64,000 bases of DNA from Paraspadella gotoi (lineage: Eukaryota; Chaetognatha), in NCBI GenBank assembly GCA_051294375.1, contig CM119263.1, positions 9,850,432 to 9,914,431 of the forward strand, in the 5' to 3' direction. The first letter of the stretch is position 1. Every line of letters starts with the position of its first letter. The notes under the pieces are model-generated. The model was given only the letters and a program-made list of their open reading frames with translations, did no database searches and was not told the DNA's origin. Position numbers and translations under genes: made by a program. Positions 24,801-28,480 of this stretch are shown here, piece after piece.

Positions 24801-27129
24801 ACCAAATTATGTCAGTTGACCAAATTATGTCAGTTGACCAAATTATGTCAGTTGACCAAATTATGTCAGTTGACCAAATTATGTCAGTTGACCAAATTAT
24901 GTCAGTTGACCAAATTATGTCAGTTGACCAAATTATGTCAGTTGACCAAATATATCTGCAAATATGAGCTGACAAAATTATGTCAGTTGACCAAATTATG
25001 CCAAATAATGCAAGTTGATTAAATTATGCAAATTGACCAGTAATATATCGTAGGCAGATCCGACATTTTTTGCTCAAACTTGTTCAAATATTACTCCAAC
25101 GAGGGCAAATCTATGTCAATGGGGTGGATCAGAAATTTGATTTGGGAACCTTCCCAAATGAAACTTCATACATTTCTGAGAAAACTTTCAAAAAGGACTA
25201 AAATGGGTTAAGGGTGGTTAGGGTTAAAGATTAAAAGTAGATAAGGTTACCGTTACTATATCCCTTTTTTATTCCATAAATCCTTCTATAAATCACTTTT
25301 TCATTCCATTGGACCACCCCCCAATCTTGTCAGTAAGTCACTTAAACCATGTCAGATTATCAAATCTATAAAAATGTCCGTCTGTCCGTCCCCCCATAGC
25401 AAAAAACACCAATTATTCATGATTGGATGGCTGGATTGAGCTGAAATTTTGTGTGTTTGTAAGAAAGTGTGTGATTGAGCTAGATATAAGTTTCGATGGA
25501 ATCGTGCCCGTGGAAAAGAGTTTAAATGGAAAAAAAACAAGGTTCTTTCTCTCCCTCTCTAAGTTAAAATGATTAATTGGCTGATTGATCAGTTGATTTT
25601 TTTATTAATTCATATTTTCTTTTATTGATCTATTAAAAAATCTGTTATGATTTGCTGTATCTCTCTCTATCTCTTGCTCTCTCGCATCATTGATAAATTA
25701 AAAAATGTTGAATTCCTGTATCTTAAATTGATGATCATGAATAGACAATCGTGATTGTTAATTATAGATTTTGAATTAAAAATTTATGAATTGTAGATGA
25801 TGAATTAAAAATCTTGAATTGATGATCTTAAATAAAAAATCTTAAAAGCATACGGATCGTCGAAATTGCATAAGAAAAATTGACGACAAATTTTGATACT
25901 AAAAAAATCAAATTTGAGAAAAATAAAGATAATTAAAAAAAAATTTAAAAAATAATCCACGAAAAAAATCGACGAAAATCTTGGAATAAATGGCGATAAT
26001 AAAAGTTTTTAGAGGGAAAAAATTAATCAGAGAGAGAAAGAGAGAGAGAAAAAAGAAAGAAATCAAAAGGCAGCAGCAGAAGCAGCAGGAGAAAAGAGAG
26101 AAAAAGAATAAGCCCCTGCAGAGCCAGCTGCAGACTCGTTTCTTTTCCCTATTCCCTATGATTGTGAATAAGTGACTAGGGAAAAGCGAGAGGGAGAGAG
26201 ACATGTAATTAAAAGAGAAAAGAGAGAGAGAAAGAAATATGAAAATAAAAGAGAGAAAATTTGTTTGTTTTGATTAATTAAAAACGAAAATTTTTTTTTT
26301 TAAATACAATGTTTGTTTTGATAAAACGTAAACAAAGCATTTAATAACTGTCCATACTTAATTTTAAGCACATCGATGATGAGAAGCTGTATATAAATTT
26401 TCAGCTTCATACACCCAAATTTAATCATAAAAAAAGCGATCTATAATTTGGAACGCCGACGACGACGACGCCACTTATGCGCAAAAGCATTACAATATCG
26501 TCGCAAACGCTAAGCGATTGCGACGATAAAAATAAAAAATAAATATTAAAAATAAAATAATAATTAATCATCTGATTAACTGCTTACCGCTAATTTATCG
26601 CGGGCAGATCCGACATTGTGTGCTCAAAACTTAATTATTTTTGCGTAGCAAGATTTCTATACTTCGCTCATAAGAAACGAAAAACAAATAACTGACCACA
26701 AAATCCCAGTTGGCGAATGTACAATTTAGCCCAAATTTATTGCCTACCTTACTGAGATAGTTATTATAATTTAAAATTGAGTGATCGCAGGTCTTTACAA
26801 GGCAATGAAAAAATTGTTTCTCGTCTACTAAAAATTGTTTTTGCCTAACTTCACCCCTTAGAGAATGTCGGAGATTTTGGGACCAAAGAATTTCGCATCG
26901 ATGCATGTTCTACCAAATCTCTTTCAATTGAAATTTTTGATAAACTATCGTCAACAAAAAAATCGTCATCGACGATCGTCATTTTGGAGCGTTTTTTCGA
27001 GATTGCAATTGCTGAATTTCCGTCGGTCCCAGAACGTAAAGAAAAACGGGAAACGTCATCAGAGGAGTCATCACCCGAGTTTTCCTTCTCCAAAAGGTTG
27101 CTACGAGAAATCCTGGCGCTTCTGAGCAT
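435..27129 (-). CDS. MSH4: MSH4, meiotic MutS homolog; 17 coding exons, apparently complete
   Basis: Nuclear MutS-family ATPase that, with MSH5, stabilises recombination intermediates and promotes meiotic crossovers. Exons on the minus strand: 27129-26855, 23841-23205, 23019-22794, 19125-18987, 18884-18694, 18605-18175, 18107-17981, 14628-14420, 12299-12039, 7538-7364, 3457-3319, 3252-3163, 3097-2986, 2914-2800, 2720-2637, 2494-2302, 822-435. Phases agree at every junction; total 3792 nt, 1263 aa. Domain order follows MutS: disordered N-terminus, connector and lever/core (18.9-12 kb), ATPase with Walker [10 protein letters not shown], the NNCST loop, Walker B LIFVDE and FATHF. MSH4 rather than MSH2 or MSH5 is indicated by [25 protein letters not shown] and HYGLKLAE. 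No mismatch-recognition domain I is visible, as known for MSH4. At about 1263 aa it is longer than animal MSH4 (about 936 aa) because of N- and C-terminal extensions. The first exon is the least certain. Confidence 0.9.
929..1475 (+). mobile_element. Family A MITE-like repeat, copy 1
   Basis: Family A elements start TTTTTAGTCGGATCTGC, contain GAATTCACTTTGTCGGTC-like and TTTTGTGTGTGGGTAGGAAA-like segments, and end GGGCAGATCCGACATTG then CTCAAACTTGTTT. The end sequences are inverted (GTCGGATCTGC / GCAGATCCGAC). This copy is near full length, in the last MSH4 intron, with diverged internal sequence. No transposase is present. Confidence 0.75.
1620..2236. mobile_element. Family I MITE, complete, 8-bp TSD
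   Basis: Terminal inverted repeats TAAGGCGTAGTAAAA / TTTCACTACGCCTTA, with inner inverted blocks CGCAGTAGGCTATAT / ATATAGCCTACTGCG. Flanked by the direct repeat ATAGATAA at 1612-1619 and 2237-2244. The 8-bp duplication suggests a hAT-like transposase in trans. 617 bp, no coding capacity. Confidence 0.85.
2302..2494 (-). CDS. MSH4: MSH4 exon 16
   Basis: Acceptor GGTTCAG; a second AG six bases further in would hit a stop. Donor AGAAG|GTGACA. Encodes [20 protein letters not shown], then a charged stretch (DERKRR) with no close parallel in animal MSH4. Confidence 0.85.
2637..2720 (-). CDS. MSH4: MSH4 exon 15
   Basis: Acceptor TAACCCTTAG, donor GCTG|GTGAGG. Encodes [17 protein letters not shown], matching the helix-turn-helix side of the ATPase dimer interface (family reads KLSKG ... 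NYGLKAAE). Only 84 nt. Confidence 0.9.
2800..2914 (-). CDS. MSH4: MSH4 exon 14, FATHF motif
   Basis: Acceptor TTGGTCTCAG, donor GGACG|GTGAGT. Encodes [20 protein letters not shown] then YPNVVAFKF. The catalytic-site ATHF motif is intact. Confidence 0.93.
2986..3097 (-). CDS. MSH4: MSH4 exon 13, Walker B
   Basis: Acceptor CTTGCCACAG, donor GACAAG|GTTTTT. Encodes [20 protein letters not shown], containing Walker B with DE, then [17 protein letters not shown]. The family reads SLILIDELGRGTNTEEG; Cys replaces Gly in ELGRGT. Confidence 0.93.
3163..3252 (-). CDS. MSH4: MSH4 exon 12, NNCST loop
   Basis: Acceptor CTTTACAG, donor CAGCG|GTGAGA. Joined to exon 11 across the short intron it reads [20 protein letters not shown], colinear with MSH4 (TRISTDD ... 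NSSTF). It continues [11 protein letters not shown] and ends in phase 2. Confidence 0.85.
3253..3318 (-). other. Candidate 66-nt GC-AG intron in the MSH4 ATPase domain
   Basis: Removing it joins ILS to [10 protein letters not shown] as in other MSH4 proteins. Keeping it adds 22 residues ([18 protein letters not shown]...) between conserved blocks. The acceptor CACTTTACAG is good; the donor is GC rather than GT. Because it is stop-free and in frame, retention would still give a protein. Confidence 0.65.
3319..3457 (-). CDS. MSH4: MSH4 exon 11, Walker A
   Basis: Acceptor TTTATTTAG. Encodes [20 protein letters not shown] then AQVGCFVPA and IFTRIL. Cys replaces the usual Ser of GPNMSGKST, but the GKST core is intact. 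The proposed end is a GC donor (TTTCGAG|GCAATA) at 3318-3317, opening a 66-nt intron that is a multiple of three and free of stops. Confidence 0.85.
3590..3800 (-). mobile_element. Family A repeat, partial, inverted
   Basis: Reverse-strand copy of family A (TTTCCACTCGGACGATTCC, then ACACAAAATTTCATTCCAAT), ending in GGATCTGC at about 3785. It abuts a family C element and faces another family A copy at 4548. Confidence 0.7.
3800..4549. mobile_element. Family C MITE, copy 1
   Basis: Nearly collinear with the complete copy at 8694-9460: shared blocks include TTTTTAACTTAACCC, GGGGTCATCTAGCACAGGTC and CTGAATCGATCTCATGAG. Its left end is trimmed; the right end reads TTAACGGTTAAGGAAAC. Sits between two inverted family A copies. 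Confidence 0.75.
4548..5355 (+). mobile_element. Family A repeat with three tandem subunits
   Basis: Begins CCCGACTCTATAATTCAC and ends GGCAGATCCGATATTG, CTCAAACTTGTTT. The internal block containing GTGTGGGTAGGAAAGTGTG is present three times, about 185 bp apart (near 4705, 4890, 5070), so the element grew by internal tandem duplication. Confidence 0.72.
5362..6180 (+). repeat. Tandem repeat, about 375-bp unit, two and a fraction copies
   Basis: GACATCAG recurs at about 5365, 5739 and 6113. Units share GAAAAACATCAGATTT...CCAATCTGATGTTTTTAG (an internal hairpin) and CTCGTTTTCTTTAATTATAA. AT-rich, no coding signal. Confidence 0.75.
6594..6812 (+). mobile_element. Family M repeat with terminal hairpin, copy 1
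   Basis: Collinear with 51832-52063. Ends with a GAC trinucleotide run, GGTCAAAAGAAGCAG-like sequence and the hairpin TCTCGCC...GGCGAGA at 6772-6808. No coding sequence. Confidence 0.7.
7364..7538 (-). CDS. MSH4: MSH4 exon 10
   Basis: Acceptor TACTTTTCAG, donor CACGG|GTAACT. Encodes [16 protein letters not shown] and ends FVVVTG, leading straight into the Walker A of exon 11; the family reads GWHPILE ... FLIITGPNMSGKST. Ends in phase 1. Confidence 0.93.
7559..7701 (-). mobile_element. TRIM LTR fragment (family D), copy 1
   Basis: Matches the last 140 bp of the family D LTR (in its minus sense), starting TGAAGAGACAGTAATTATT in the plus reading, breaking at 7701 into a family E segment. Only about 20 bp upstream of the MSH4 exon 10 acceptor. 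Confidence 0.75.
7702..7830 (-). repeat. Family E pyrimidine-rich repeat, copy 1
   Basis: Plus strand is purine-rich (GGGGCAGGAGGAGGAGG). Reverse complement shares AAATATACCATTATT-like and ACATTCTCTC blocks with 15005-15125 and 49200-49360. Confidence 0.6.
8694..9460. mobile_element. Family C MITE, complete, 8-bp TSD
   Basis: TIRs TAGAGATTCCTTAACCGTTA / TTAACGGTTAAAGAAACTCTA. Flanking direct repeats TACACAAT at 8686-8693 and 9461-9468. 767 bp, no ORF of note. The duplication length points to hAT-type mobilisation. Confidence 0.85.
10049..10348 (-). pseudogene. Penelope-like reverse transcriptase fragment
   Basis: Open frame of 99 residues with the RT catalytic motif RYIDDLFS, then [23 protein letters not shown] and [10 protein letters not shown]. 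This matches the run in Penelope-like RTs (FRYIDDL, IYPxEL, YLDLxI, LFDKRDxF), truncated at both ends. No GIY-YIG endonuclease is seen nearby. Other non-LTR RTs are less likely because of the LxxYDK block. Confidence 0.7.
11560..11940 (+). repeat. Family L repeat, copy 1
   Basis: Shares AGGCTTGTTTGATATTAAA and GGTAGTCAGATTTGAACGAAATCTC-like sequence with 27136-27240, 27925-28120 and 43500-43900. A short open frame here is not convincingly coding. Confidence 0.55.
12039..12299 (-). CDS. MSH4: MSH4 exon 9
   Basis: Encodes [19 protein letters not shown] and [20 protein letters not shown]; donor CTGCAG|GTTGTT. Two in-frame acceptors are possible: TTTACCAG giving a start at 12299, or TACGCAG giving a start at 12332 and 11 extra codons. 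The longer form would begin inside the end of a family A repeat. The shorter is preferred because it adds no repeat-derived residues. Confidence 0.88.
12305..12960 (-). mobile_element. Family A repeat abutting MSH4 exon 9
   Basis: Starts AACAAGTTTGGGCAAACAAC then GTCGGATCTGC, the reverse complement of the usual family A 3' end, followed by the usual CGGTAATTTAGCGGTAA. It carries parts of two internal subunits and ends in CATTTCCACTCACACGATTC. The MSH4 acceptor (12301-12300) lies within 6 bp of the repeat end. A 20-bp minisatellite stretch is embedded near 12405-12510. Confidence 0.75.
13012..13600 (+). repeat. Family H repeat, copy 1, with CT-rich tail
   Basis: Shares GAGTTAAAAATACGGTAAGACATG and GACGCCACATTATCTGATAC (each read in parts under 20 nt) with 19246-19790. 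Both copies end in a long CT-rich tract. The apparent 141-codon ORF here is a by-product of that tract. Confidence 0.65.
14420..14628 (-). CDS. MSH4: MSH4 exon 8
   Basis: Acceptor ATTTTTATAG. Encodes [20 protein letters not shown] and [13 protein letters not shown], typical of the MSH4 clamp/core. The donor is taken as AAAAGGG|GTCAGT at 14420; reading on would add a poorly conserved tail and then a stop, so this donor is favoured. Confidence 0.88.
14905..15275. mobile_element. Foldback element around a family E segment
   Basis: Arms of roughly 95-110 bp: AAGTTTTTTAATCATATCATG through GTCACTGCGGCGCAACACATTGG on the left, and their reverse complements (CCAATGTGTTGTGCCACAG to CATGACTAAAAAACTT) near 15200-15275. 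Between them is a family E segment (15005-15125). Confidence 0.65.
16125..16310 (+). mobile_element. Family B fragment, holding the empty site of the solo LTR
   Basis: Left end of family B: TTAAAAGCATAAGGATCGTC, GGATTGACGACAAATTTTG. It contains AAGTTACAGTTTCTGAAA at about 16268, the intact form of the site into which an LTR inserted in the copy at 17110. Confidence 0.7.
17110..17965 (+). mobile_element. Family B element, copy interrupted by a solo LTR
   Basis: Collinear with the complete copies at 25835 and 28995 (ATGCACGAATGCGATGCC, AGCCAGCTGCAG, CACATCGATGATGAGAAGC). The LTR insertion lies at 17220-17450. The right end stops at GAACGCCGACAACAACG and a poly-A tract next to MSH4 exon 7. Confidence 0.75.
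17220..17450 (-). mobile_element. Solo LTR of TRIM family D with 6-bp TSD
   Basis: Plus-strand reading TGAAGAGACAG...TTAGTCCACCA; on the minus strand it also starts TG and ends CA. Direct repeats TACAGT at 17214-17219 and 17451-17456. The undisturbed site is visible in the related family B copy at about 16268. 231 bp. Confidence 0.85.
17981..18107 (-). CDS. MSH4: MSH4 exon 7
   Basis: Acceptor CCTTGCAG; donor CTCAAAG|GTTTGG, a weak donor followed within 15 nt by a T tract of more than 20 nt on the minus strand. Encodes [18 protein letters not shown] and ends at AQYLK|G, joining exon 8 to give [13 protein letters not shown] (the family reads YMKGCLNMRTQKC). Confidence 0.92.
18175..18605 (-). 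CDS. MSH4: MSH4 exon 6, MutS lever/core
   Basis: Acceptor CATTTTAG, donor TTGCAG|GTGGAA. Encodes [20 protein letters not shown] then [20 protein letters not shown], the MutS core in which the family reads GxRxLRxxxLxPL and RLDxVxE. The largest MSH4 core exon (431 nt). Confidence 0.96.
18694..18884 (-). CDS. MSH4: MSH4 exon 5
   Basis: Acceptor GCATTATTAG, donor TCCTCAG|GTGGAT. Encodes [14 protein letters not shown] followed by [20 protein letters not shown], matching the MSH4 signature in which KYYCLAA is nearly invariant. Ends in phase 1. Confidence 0.95.
18987..19125 (-). CDS. MSH4: MSH4 exon 4
   Basis: Acceptor TTACGTAG, donor TTTTCAG|GTCAGA. Encodes [20 protein letters not shown] and PKEILITNT, the MutS connector region of MSH4 (the family reads LSQFADN and LSPLEI). 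Ends in phase 2. Confidence 0.92.
19246..19790 (+). repeat. Family H repeat, copy 2
   Basis: Second copy of 13012-13600, in the MSH4 intron between exons 3 and 4, again ending in a CT-rich tract with spurious long frames. Confidence 0.65.
19843..19887. repeat. Perfect 17-bp hairpin
   Basis: AATCGACAGATTTTGCG at 19843-19859 and its exact reverse complement at 19871-19887, with an 11-nt loop. Possibly a relic of a small foldback element. Confidence 0.8.
20865..21050 (+). repeat. 20-22 bp minisatellite (GATGCGATGATAATCATTCATT type)
   Basis: About eight or nine imperfect units. The same unit recurs at 12405-12510, 49445-49670 and 50390-50560. Confidence 0.8.
21359..22592. mobile_element. Foldback/TIR element with arms of about 265 bp
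   Basis: Left arm starts GGGTAGAGCAGAGAGGATG, right arm ends CATCCTCTCTGCCCTAC. Arms share AAGTGCCATCTCTGAAACC, TACCCATGAGACAC and CATAAGCTTTAATTTG. The centre (about 700 bp) is very AT-rich with no ORF. Confidence 0.8.
22794..23019 (-). CDS. MSH4: MSH4 exon 3, start of the conserved N-domain
   Basis: Acceptor TTTTTAG and donor GAT A|GTAAGAG. The residues [20 protein letters not shown] are the conserved opening of MSH4, followed by AAFDID. The exon ends in phase 1, restoring the codon for Ser in [13 protein letters not shown]. Confidence 0.9.
23205..23841 (-). CDS. MSH4: MSH4 exon 2, disordered N-terminal region
   Basis: Open frame of 212 codons between an acceptor (ATCGTAG) and the donor GCG|GTAAGA. 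It is Ser/Pro/Thr-rich ([22 protein letters not shown]) with no recognised domain. It has no in-frame ATG near its start, which supports a further upstream exon. Its phase-0 end joins exon 3. Confidence 0.7.
24095..25085 (+). mobile_element. Family A element expanded by an 18-bp tandem array
   Basis: Begins TTTTTAGTCAGATCTACTTA and ends GGCAGATCCGACATTT, CTCAAACTTGTTC. The array at 24425-25040 separates the normal internal part from the normal end. Confidence 0.75.
24425..25040 (+). repeat. 18-bp tandem array, unit TTGACCAAATTATGTCAG
   Basis: Around 30 units; those in the middle look identical, the edges show CC and TTC variants. The reading frames through it (MSVDQI..., TKLCQL...) are products of periodicity and are not proposed as genes. 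Confidence 0.92.
25285..25535 (+). mobile_element. Family A fragment
   Basis: Internal part of family A (GTCCGTCCCCCCATAGC, GAGCTGAAATTTTGTGTG), lacking both ends. Confidence 0.65.
25835..26530 (+). mobile_element. Family B element, near complete
   Basis: Left end TTAAAAGCATACGGATCGTCG; right end CAAACGCTAAGCGATTGCGACGAT. ATCGTCGCAATCGC / GCGATTGCGACGAT are inverted ends in the family. Inside: CAGCAG-rich block, AGCCAGCTGCAG, GA-rich tracts and a GAC repeat (GCCGACGACGACGACGCC). Non-coding. Confidence 0.75.
26575..26636 (+). mobile_element. Family A right-end fragment
   Basis: TTACCGCTAATTTATCG, GGGCAGATCCGACATTG, then CTCAAAACTT. Only the terminal 60 bp. Confidence 0.65.
26855..27129 (-). 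CDS. MSH4: MSH4 exon 1 (probable), start codon to first donor
   Basis: Opens with ATG at 27129-27127 in the context CCAAATGC and gives 91 codons ending TFSKG, followed by a GTGAAG donor. The product is polar and low-complexity ([10 protein letters not shown]..., acidic VDDDFFVDD), as expected for a disordered N-terminal tail. The phase-2 end fits the next acceptor at 23842-23843 exactly. No homology was recognised, so the assignment rests on phase, position and coding-like composition. Confidence 0.6.
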
Positions 27130-27132
27130 TTG

Positions 27133-27240
27133 GCTAGGAGTCTACGTCGCTCTTAGAAGTTAAGGAAGATTTTTTTAATGGAGATTTTTTTTCGAATCTG
27201 ACTACCAACGCCCCTAAAGAAAATTCCGGTAAAAAATATA
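27133..27240 (-). repeat. Family L copy, immediately upstream of MSH4 ATG
   Basis: TAGGAGTCTACGTCGCTCTTAG and TTAATGGAGATTTTTTTTCG; inverted relative to 28000-28120. Begins 4 bp upstream of the MSH4 start codon, so it would supply the 5' leader. Confidence 0.65.
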
Positions 27241-27243
27241 TGT

Positions 27244-27802
27244 AACAAGTTTGAGCAAACAATGTCGGATCTGCCCACGATCATTATCGGTAATTAATTA
27301 ATAATTAATTAATAATTAATAAATTCAAGTTAATTATTTAATTAGTTAATTAATTTGATATGAAATGTTTGTTTTGATTGATTAATTGACTGATTAATTA
27401 ATTATTAATTAAATAATTGACTAATTAACTGATTAATTATTTGATTAATTAATACATCTTGCATTTACATTTAAAATAAAAAGAAAAAAAAGCATAATCA
27501 ATTAGTAAAACAGGTTCTTTGTTTTTTCCATTTAAACTCATTTCCACTCGGACGATTCATATCCAGCTCAATCACACACTTCCCTACCCACACACAAAAT
27601 TTCATTCCAATCCATCCATCTCATCACGAGTAATTGGTGTTTTTTGCTAAGGTGGGACGGATGGACACAGAGAGAAACAGACGGACAGACAGTTTTTTTT
27701 GCATAATTTATCATAATTCGATGTTCTGACATGATATAAGTGAATGCTCGACAAGATTGAGGGGGCGGACCGACGGACCGACAGTGAATTATAGAGTCGG
27801 GC
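27244..27802 (-). mobile_element. Family A element, near full length
   Basis: AACAAGTTTGAGCAAACAAT, GTCGGATCTGCCCACG at the left; ATTATAGAGTCGGGC at the right. Lies 115 bp upstream of the MSH4 start codon. Confidence 0.75.
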
Positions 27803-27866
27803 TATCTCATCGAGATATCTCATCTTTGATTTTGTCCCTAGAAATCCATGAGTTTTTCTTTAATTG

Positions 27867-27910
27867 TGGTGGCAGCGGTAAGATTCGAACCCACGCCTCC
27901 GAAGCGATGG
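27867..27910 (-). tRNA. 3' half of a tRNA-Leu, with CCA (pseudogene)
   Basis: On the minus strand: variable arm CGCTTCGGAGGCG, T arm GTGGGTTCGAATCTTAC, acceptor strand CGCTGCC, discriminator A and then CCA. No 5' half is present, so it is not a functional tRNA gene. The CCA suggests an origin by reverse transcription of mature tRNA. A primer-binding site alone would be shorter. Confidence 0.65.
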
Positions 27911-27924
27911 AAATATTTTTCGCT

Positions 27925-28120
27925 CAGTAGTTTATTTGTCCTGGCTTGTTTGATCTCAAAATGTTGGTTATTTGACAGATGCAATGCTAATGGAATAGTG
28001 CGTTTTTATTTCGTTTTTAACACAATTTTTCCCAGGGGCGTTTGGTAGTCACATTTGAATTAAAATCTCCATTGAAAGAATATTCCTCGATTACTAAGAG
28101 CGACGTCGACTCCTAATACT
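27925..28120 (+). repeat. Family L copy between the carrier and MSH4
   Basis: GTCCTGGCTTGTTTGATC, CCAGGGGCGTTTGGTAGTCA, AAGAGCGACGTCGACTCC. Inverted partner of 27133-27240. Confidence 0.6.
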
Positions 28121-28321
28121 ATTAGTTTACAAAACCAATAATTTTGTGTAATCGATTATTCTGCTCTAGAGCTCTATTCAGTATTCCTTGCATACCTGTA
28201 AAAATGTTCATCAATATAATTCTGAGTATCACAGTGTATAACAACAAAAAATAAACAGAATCTCACATCAGTTCAACTTTATCGCAGCGAACACTTCTGC
28301 GGACTGTTCGACAGCGGCGGT

Positions 28322-28480
28322 TCATCCCAGACGCCACTTGATGTAGGCTTTCTTAAAGTAATCGAATCCGGAGAGAACGCCCGCTCCCGCAATTCCTCTT
28401 AAAATATTAGCTCCGGCCCCTTTCATCAGAGACATGAAGCCTTCGTTCTTGACGACTTGCATGAAGCAGTCGATTGATCC
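28322..28480 (-). CDS. ADP/ATP carrier exon 2
   Basis: Too short to stand out as an ORF. Encodes [20 protein letters not shown] then [20 protein letters not shown], the last transmembrane pair of AAC (family reads KGAxxNxLRGxxGA), and ends KWRLG followed by TGA. Confidence 0.96.
   Translation of the reverse strand, partial: GSIDCFMQVVKNEGFMSLMKGAGANILRGIAGAGVLSGFDYFKKAYIKWRLG

Noticed and set aside
24425-25040. CRISPR-like regular array or a repeat protein (VDQIMS, TKLCQL frames)
   Set aside because: Units are directly adjacent with no spacers, and all frames are open only because the 18-bp period is a multiple of three.
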